Part shown: positions 8,130-11,314 of the stretch, piece after piece
Position numbering within the stretch: position 1 is the stretch's first letter
Layout of the letters: each line of letters opens with the position of its first letter
Assembly: GCA_934203355.1 (NCBI GenBank)
Contig: CAKPZC010000068.1
Location: 1-11,314 of the forward strand
Reading direction: 5' to 3'
Length of the DNA stretch: 11,314 bases
Source: an uncultured Prevotella sp.
GTDB lineage: Bacteria; Bacteroidota; Bacteroidia; Bacteroidales; Bacteroidaceae
Position numbers and translations under genes: made by a program
The notes under the pieces: generated by a model
Database searches by the model: none
Told to the model about the DNA's origin: nothing
Seen by the model: the letters and a program-made list of their open reading frames with translations, nothing else

Positions 8130-8160
8130 TTTGTCAATCACCGAAAAATGTATATATTTG
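8130..8160 (+). promoter_or_regulatory. Promoter of tRNA-Ser (TTTG, 19 nt, TATATTTG)
   Basis: The -33 box TTTG (8130-8133), a 19-nt spacer and the -7 box TATATTTG (8153-8160) fit the Bacteroidetes consensus exactly. The tRNA body starts 14 nt later. The spacing equals that of the SulP promoter. Confidence 0.8.
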
Positions 8161-8174
8161 TATCTACTTTTTAA

Positions 8175-8262
8175 GGAAAGATGCTCGAGTGGTTGAAGAG
8201 GCACGCCTGGAAAGCGTGTATACGTCAAAAGCGTATCGGGGGTTCGAATCCCCCTCTTTCCG
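8175..8262 (+). tRNA. tRNA-Ser (anticodon GGA)
   Basis: An 88-nt type II tRNA that reads UCC and UCU. The acceptor GGAAAGA (8175-8181) pairs with TCTTTCC (8255-8261), and the discriminator is G8262. The anticodon stem CACGC/GCGTG (8202-8206 and 8214-8218) closes the loop CTGGAAA, with GGA at 8209-8211. The long variable arm contains an ATACG/CGTAT stem, as expected for serine. The T arm GGGGG-TTCGAAT-CCCCC is perfect. The CCA end is not encoded. It has its own promoter and terminator. Confidence 0.97.
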
Positions 8263-8283
8263 CATTTTTCTTATTTTTTCAAT

Positions 8284-8314
8284 GGGGTCAACTTGCAAGT
8301 TGACCTCTTTTTTT
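8284..8314 (+). terminator. Intrinsic terminator after tRNA-Ser
   Basis: The 20-nt palindrome GGTCAACTTGCAAGTTGACC (8286-8305), extended by one G-T and one G-C pair, is followed by seven T (8308-8314). It lies about 20 nt past the tRNA and separates it from the promoter of the next gene. Confidence 0.9.
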
Positions 8315-8366
8315 GCTTCTTATGTTATATTTCATATTAAAATATGTGGCGTTCGCCTATTTTTGT

Positions 8367-8374
8367 TAACTTTG
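8367..8374 (+). promoter_or_regulatory. Promoter -7 box (TAACTTTG) of the outer membrane protein gene
   Basis: TAACTTTG matches TAnnTTTG and ends 27 nt before the ATG at 8402, giving a leader of about 20 nt. No good -33 TTTG is visible at the expected distance. It confirms that the coding region starts after the tRNA rather than running through it. Confidence 0.65.
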
Positions 8375-8401
8375 TATATCATTTTTAAAACAATTGCAGA
8401 T

Positions 8402-10939
8402 ATGGGAATAAATAAATCTGTTTGTTTGGTGGCAATGTTGTTGTTGGGCGTTGGTTCCCTGTCGGCTCAGTCTGTCCGTCGGTCATCCGACACTGTCACT
8501 GAAAACAGCAAGGCTAAATATCGTAACCTGAACATAGGCTTAGGTATTAGCCACACCGCCGCCGACTCTTCTATCTATAGCAGTGGCAACATAGCCCTAT
8601 TTGGTGCTGTCGACACGTTGCGCGGCGTGCAGACGGGAGTGTTCACGTCGTTGGTCAGAAGGCAGATGCGCGGTGTTGGTATTGCCGGATTGCTTAATGC
8701 TGTTGGCGACGACATGCGTGGCGTTCAGATTGCGGGTGTGTCGAATATGGTGCGTGGCGGCAATGGTCTGCAGGTGGCTTTGTTCAACAATGTCTCCGAT
8801 TCTGGGTTTCGTGGCATTCAGCTTAGTGGCATATCCAATATTTCGATGGGCATGAAGCGTGGCTTGCAGATAGCTTCGTCGAATGTGTGCTCGTCGTCAA
8901 TGCGTGGCGTTCAGGCTGGACTATATAATTATGCCGATACGCTCAGCGGTTCGCAGATAGGTTTGTTCAATGTGTGTGTAAGCCATCCGCGCGGTGTTCA
9001 GATTGGTGTCATCAACTATAGTCGCGACACGGTGGCTCACAAGATAGGGCTTGTCAACGTCAATCCCAAGACTCGCATCGACTATATGATGTATGGCGGT
9101 TCGTCGACAAAGGCTAATTTTGCAGTGCGTTTTCGCAATCGCAGCACCTATAATATAATAGGTGTAGGCACTCATTATTTTGGACTTGACGAACGGTTCT
9201 CGGGGGCCTTGTTCTATCGTGTGGGACAATACTTCCAGCTTACGCCTAAGTTCTCGCTTGGCGGCGACTTGGGATTCTTCCATATTGAGTCGTTCGAACA
9301 GAACTCGAAGAGCAAACCCGAACGTCTGTATTCATTACAGGTAAGGCTTAATGCCGACTGGCAGTTTGGCAAATATACCAGTGCGTTTGCGTCGATAGGC
9401 TATGGCGACACACGCTATTATCATGGTGGCAAGAGCTATCGCAGGCGAGCCATTGCCGAGGCAGGACTGGCATTCCGACTTGTTAGGAGTCAGCAACCGT
9501 TTGTAGAGACCAAGGTGCGCCATGACTTCCCCATTGCTCAGGAAGGCGACTCGCCGTTTGCTTTCGACGATCCCATGCGTCAGCGCAAGCATCCTTGGAA
9601 GGCTGCCTTGGAGGCTTTTGGTATAAATGTGGGTGTGCAGTGTTTCGACCAGTTTGTGATGAACGAGGATTTTGCCAAGATTTCATTGCGTAGTATTAAG
9701 AACAACATCAAAACGGGTTTTGTATGGGACAACGATCAGTTTTCTACCAATCTTTTCGCCCATCCCTATCATGGCGGATTATACTTTAATTCTGCCCGTT
9801 CCAATGGTCTTACGTTCTGGGAGTCGGTGCCCTATTCTTTCTGTGGCAGTTTGATGTGGGAGACTACTTGCGAAATTGAGCCACCTGCCATCAACGACTT
9901 GATGGCTACTACGTTTGGTGGTGTGTGCATAGGCGAGGTAACTAATCGTGTGAGCAATCTTATATATGACGACCGTCTGAGTGGATTCCCGCGTTTTGCA
10001 CGCGAATTTCTTGCCACTCTCATCTGTCCTATCAAGGGGCTTAACCGCATTCTTACTGGCGATGCGTGGCGAGTGCGCGGCAGCTACTATAAGTATCATG
10101 ACTATGATAAGTTGCCAATAAGTTTTGCCACCACCGTGGGCTATCGCTATCTTGCCGACAACAACGCCCTGTTTCGTGGCGAGGGCAATCCCTTCGTGCA
10201 GTTCAATCTTGCTTATGGCGACCCGTTCGACGGCGACACCAATAAACCTTACGACTACTTCACTGCCAACGTGACGTTGGGCTTGAGTGGCAATCAGCCA
10301 CTCATTACAGGGGTTCATCTCTTGGGACGTTTGTGGAGTGCGCCGGTGGTGATGGACAAAGCGATGGACATGCAGTTTGGCATCTTCCAGCACTTCAACT
10401 ATTTCGACTCTAAGCCTGTGAAGGACGGAACGAGTCTGGTGCCTTATCGCATTTCCGAGGCGGCGTCGGTGGGACCTGGCATCATTTGCCGTTTCCATAA
10501 GGTGGGCAACTTGACCAAACTTGAACAGCGATTGTTTGTCGATGGCATTTTGTTGGGTGGCAGCCTAAGCGACTACTACAATGTTATCGACCGTGACTAC
10601 AACATGGGTAGTGGCTATAGTGTTAAGGCAAGCAGTCTGTTGGAGTTTGGCAGGGTTGGATATTTTACTATTGGTGCCGACTACTACCGCATATTCACGT
10701 GGAAAGGCTACGAGAAAAAGGATTTGGAGAACACCAACCCGATATATCTCAACGCCCAAGGCGACAAGGGTAATGCTTCGCTTCTTGTGCTCAATGCCCG
10801 TTTTGGTCTTAAGGTGTCGAATAGTGTTAGTCTCGATCTTAAGGTGTCTAACTATTGGCGTGACACTTATTATAAGTATCATTCCGATGTGCTCTCTAAG
10901 ACCTTCGACATTAGTTTTGGGTTGACTTATGCGATTTGA
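8402..10939 (+). CDS. Outer membrane protein with N-terminal repeats and DUF3943-like barrel
   Basis: An 845-residue predicted outer membrane protein. The signal peptide is at residues 1-22, with likely cleavage SLSA|QS. Residues 73-222 hold about ten short repeats of the form [MF]RG[VI]Q[IL]xG[LVI]xN, similar in style to LA_2272-type surface repeats. Residues about 235-375 look like a first beta-rich region with alternating strands. Residues about 395-560 resemble DUF3943: HPYHGGLYFNSARSNG at 454-469, FWES at 472-475 and INDLMATTFGG at 497-507 are its conserved spots. The rest alternates as membrane strands to the C-terminal ISFGLTYAI. The frame stays open upstream to 8189, but that would cross the tRNA-Ser gene. 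The ATG at 8402 gives the signal peptide and follows the promoter. It is monocistronic. The molecular function is unknown to me. Confidence 0.85.
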   Translation: MGINKSVCLVAMLLLGVGSLSAQSVRRSSDTVTENSKAKYRNLNIGLGISHTAADSSIYSSGNIALFGAVDTLRGVQTGVFTSLVRRQMRGVGIAGLLNAVGDDMRGVQIAGVSNMVRGGNGLQVALFNNVSDSGFRGIQLSGISNISMGMKRGLQIASSNVCSSSMRGVQAGLYNYADTLSGSQIGLFNVCVSHPRGVQIGVINYSRDTVAHKIGLVNVNPKTRIDYMMYGGSSTKANFAVRFRNRSTYNIIGVGTHYFGLDERFSGALFYRVGQYFQLTPKFSLGGDLGFFHIESFEQNSKSKPERLYSLQVRLNADWQFGKYTSAFASIGYGDTRYYHGGKSYRRRAIAEAGLAFRLVRSQQPFVETKVRHDFPIAQEGDSPFAFDDPMRQRKHPWKAALEAFGINVGVQCFDQFVMNEDFAKISLRSIKNNIKTGFVWDNDQFSTNLFAHPYHGGLYFNSARSNGLTFWESVPYSFCGSLMWETTCEIEPPAINDLMATTFGGVCIGEVTNRVSNLIYDDRLSGFPRFAREFLATLICPIKGLNRILTGDAWRVRGSYYKYHDYDKLPISFATTVGYRYLADNNALFRGEGNPFVQFNLAYGDPFDGDTNKPYDYFTANVTLGLSGNQPLITGVHLLGRLWSAPVVMDKAMDMQFGIFQHFNYFDSKPVKDGTSLVPYRISEAASVGPGIICRFHKVGNLTKLEQRLFVDGILLGGSLSDYYNVIDRDYNMGSGYSVKASSLLEFGRVGYFTIGADYYRIFTWKGYEKKDLENTNPIYLNAQGDKGNASLLVLNARFGLKVSNSVSLDLKVSNYWRDTYYKYHSDVLSKTFDISFGLTYAI
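8618..9067 (+). repeat. Coding repeat region, about ten units of 14-17 codons
   Basis: Codons 73-222 of the outer membrane protein encode consecutive units such as MRGVQIAGVSNMV, FRGIQLSGISNIS, MRGVQAGLYNYAD and PRGVQIGVINYSR. The period varies between about 14 and 17 residues. The units share a G-x-Q-x-x-G-x-x-N pattern but differ clearly at DNA level, so this is an old, diverged repeat and not a slippage-prone tract. Confidence 0.8.
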
Positions 10940-10990
10940 GCCAGATTTGGCTGGCATTCATTCGCCTTAAAAAAGTATATTATATTACTT

Positions 10991-11052
10991 GCCCATTTAA
11001 TATGTATTACTTTGCCATTTAATACATATTAAATGGGCATTTAATATGTATT
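10991..11052. repeat. AT-rich triple-arm inverted repeat
   Basis: Arm A (10991-11009, GCCCATTTAATATGTATTA) pairs perfectly over 19 bp with arm B (11020-11038) across a 10-nt loop. Arm C (11038-11052) repeats 15 nt of arm A, so arm B can pair instead with C over about 14-15 bp. The copies of CATTTAATA are spaced 22-23 nt apart. No T-run follows directly on either strand. It lies between the stop of the outer membrane protein gene and the minus-strand tRNA-like units. Confidence 0.75.
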
Positions 11053-11064
11053 GCTGTAAAATAC

Positions 11065-11100
11065 AAAAAAAGAGTCACTCCTAAGAATGACTCTTTTTTT
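11065..11100 (-). terminator. Terminator of tRNA-like unit 1 (possibly bidirectional)
   Basis: A 13-bp stem, A7-GAGTCA with TGACTC-T7, encloses a 10-nt loop. On the minus strand the stem is extended by G-T, A-T and G-C pairs. T-runs exist on both sides: seven on the minus strand (11071-11065) after the tRNA-like unit, and seven on the plus strand. It could therefore also stop transcription from the outer membrane protein gene. Confidence 0.85.
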
Positions 11101-11101
11101 G

Positions 11102-11186
11102 TGGTGCCACCAGGAATCGAACCGGGGACACAAGGCCATTAATAGACAATGTCAGTCCTTTGCTCTACTGGCTGAGCTATGGCATA
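11102..11186 (-). pseudogene. tRNA-Phe-like sequence, unit 1, with enlarged anticodon arm
   Basis: The minus strand has tRNA landmarks: TAGCTCAG and a GCTC/GAGC D stem, the start AAAGGACTGA typical of tRNA-Phe, a GTGTC variable loop, TTCGATT in the T loop and a 3' acceptor half TGGCACC with A73. At 85 nt it is about 12 nt too long, all of it in the anticodon arm, where AAGG and CCTT enclose 21 nt instead of the usual 5-bp stem and 7-nt loop. The first two acceptor positions (TA) do not pair with CC, and the T stem has one C-T mismatch. No CCA is encoded. The 5' side touches the terminator of unit 2, so it has no promoter of its own. It is most likely a degenerate duplicate; a functional odd tRNA cannot be excluded. 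Confidence 0.6.
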
Positions 11187-11192
11187 AAATAC

Positions 11193-11227
11193 AAAAAAAA
11201 GAGTCACTCTTTTAAGAATGACTCTTT
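11193..11227 (-). terminator. Terminator of tRNA-like unit 2
   Basis: On the minus strand AAAGAGTCATTCTT pairs with AAGAGTGACTCTTT as a 14-bp stem with one G-T pair and a 2-nt turn (in practice a small loop). It is followed by eight T (11200-11193). On the plus strand the G-T becomes a C-A mismatch, so the structure favours minus-strand transcription. Unit 1 begins only about 7 nt after the T-run. Confidence 0.8.
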
Positions 11228-11233
11228 GTAGTG

Positions 11234-11314
11234 TGGTACCACCAGGAATCGAACCGGGGACACAAGGCCATTAATAGACAATGTCAGTCCTTTGCTCTAC
11301 TGGCTGAGCTATGG
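11234..11314 (-). pseudogene. tRNA-Phe-like sequence, unit 2, cut by the window edge
   Basis: This is the second tandem copy, 132 nt from the first, with 11239-11314 identical to 11107-11182 over 76 nt, including the odd anticodon arm. Its 3' acceptor half is TGGTACC with A73, against TGGCACC in unit 1. The first four nucleotides of the tRNA lie outside the window. If the acceptor is intact they should read GGTA, giving seven perfect pairs. Whether it is a working tRNA or a pseudogene cannot be decided from here. Confidence 0.55.

Noticed and set aside
8189..8401. Upstream extension of the outer membrane protein by 71 codons
   Set aside because: It would be read through tRNA-Ser and its terminator. 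A promoter box at 8367 and a signal peptide starting at 8402 fix the later start.
10940..10955. Hairpin GCCAG-ATTTGG-CTGGC right after the outer membrane protein stop
   Set aside because: Only 5 bp and no T-run follow, so it is not a convincing terminator.
11102..11314. Tandem repeat as a CRISPR array or simple phage attachment duplication
   Set aside because: There are only two long copies with tRNA landmarks and terminators and no short spacers. An attachment duplication would normally copy only the 3' part of a tRNA, and no integrase is present in the window.

Overview
The window reads as a chromosomal segment of a Bacteroidales bacterium, most like Prevotella or Bacteroides. The evidence is a type IX secretion PorQ gene, a Bacteroidetes-style TonB protein, a DUF3943-type outer membrane protein, the absence of clear Shine-Dalgarno sequences, and at least five promoters with the Bacteroidetes -7 box TAnnTTTG (TAACTTTG three times, TAATTTTG and TATATTTG once each). 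Coding DNA is of medium GC and the gaps are AT-rich. Genus is an inference.

Left part, minus strand (255-4631). A SulP transporter with a STAS domain is transcribed from its own promoter and ends at an 18-bp hairpin terminator. Directly behind that terminator a promoter starts a compact group: porQ (type IX secretion), cmk (CMP kinase, 8 nt further on) and a LacX-like aldose epimerase (43 nt further on). The first 254 nt hold no recognisable gene, only a 16-bp inverted repeat and homopolymer runs.

Middle part, plus strand (4831-8104). A promoter divergent from that of the SulP gene starts a tight operon: a TonB-family energy transducer (GTG start), a trans-prenyltransferase with both aspartate motifs (15 nt gap), an unrecognised 232-residue protein (GTG start), and a TatD-family metal-dependent hydrolase overlapping it by 4 nt (ATGA).

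Right part. A tRNA-Ser(GGA) gene has its own promoter and terminator. It is followed by a monocistronic 845-residue outer membrane protein: signal peptide, ten short Asn/Gly-type repeats, and a DUF3943-like beta-barrel portion. Downstream is an AT-rich cluster of three copies of one arm that can form two mutually exclusive hairpins.

Right edge, minus strand. Two tandem units of 132 nt each consist of a tRNA-Phe-like sequence followed by an intrinsic terminator. The tRNA bodies are identical over 76 nt, but both carry about 12 extra nucleotides in the anticodon arm, so neither has a normal GAA anticodon loop. This is the least ordinary part of the window. The second unit runs off the edge, so the array may continue.
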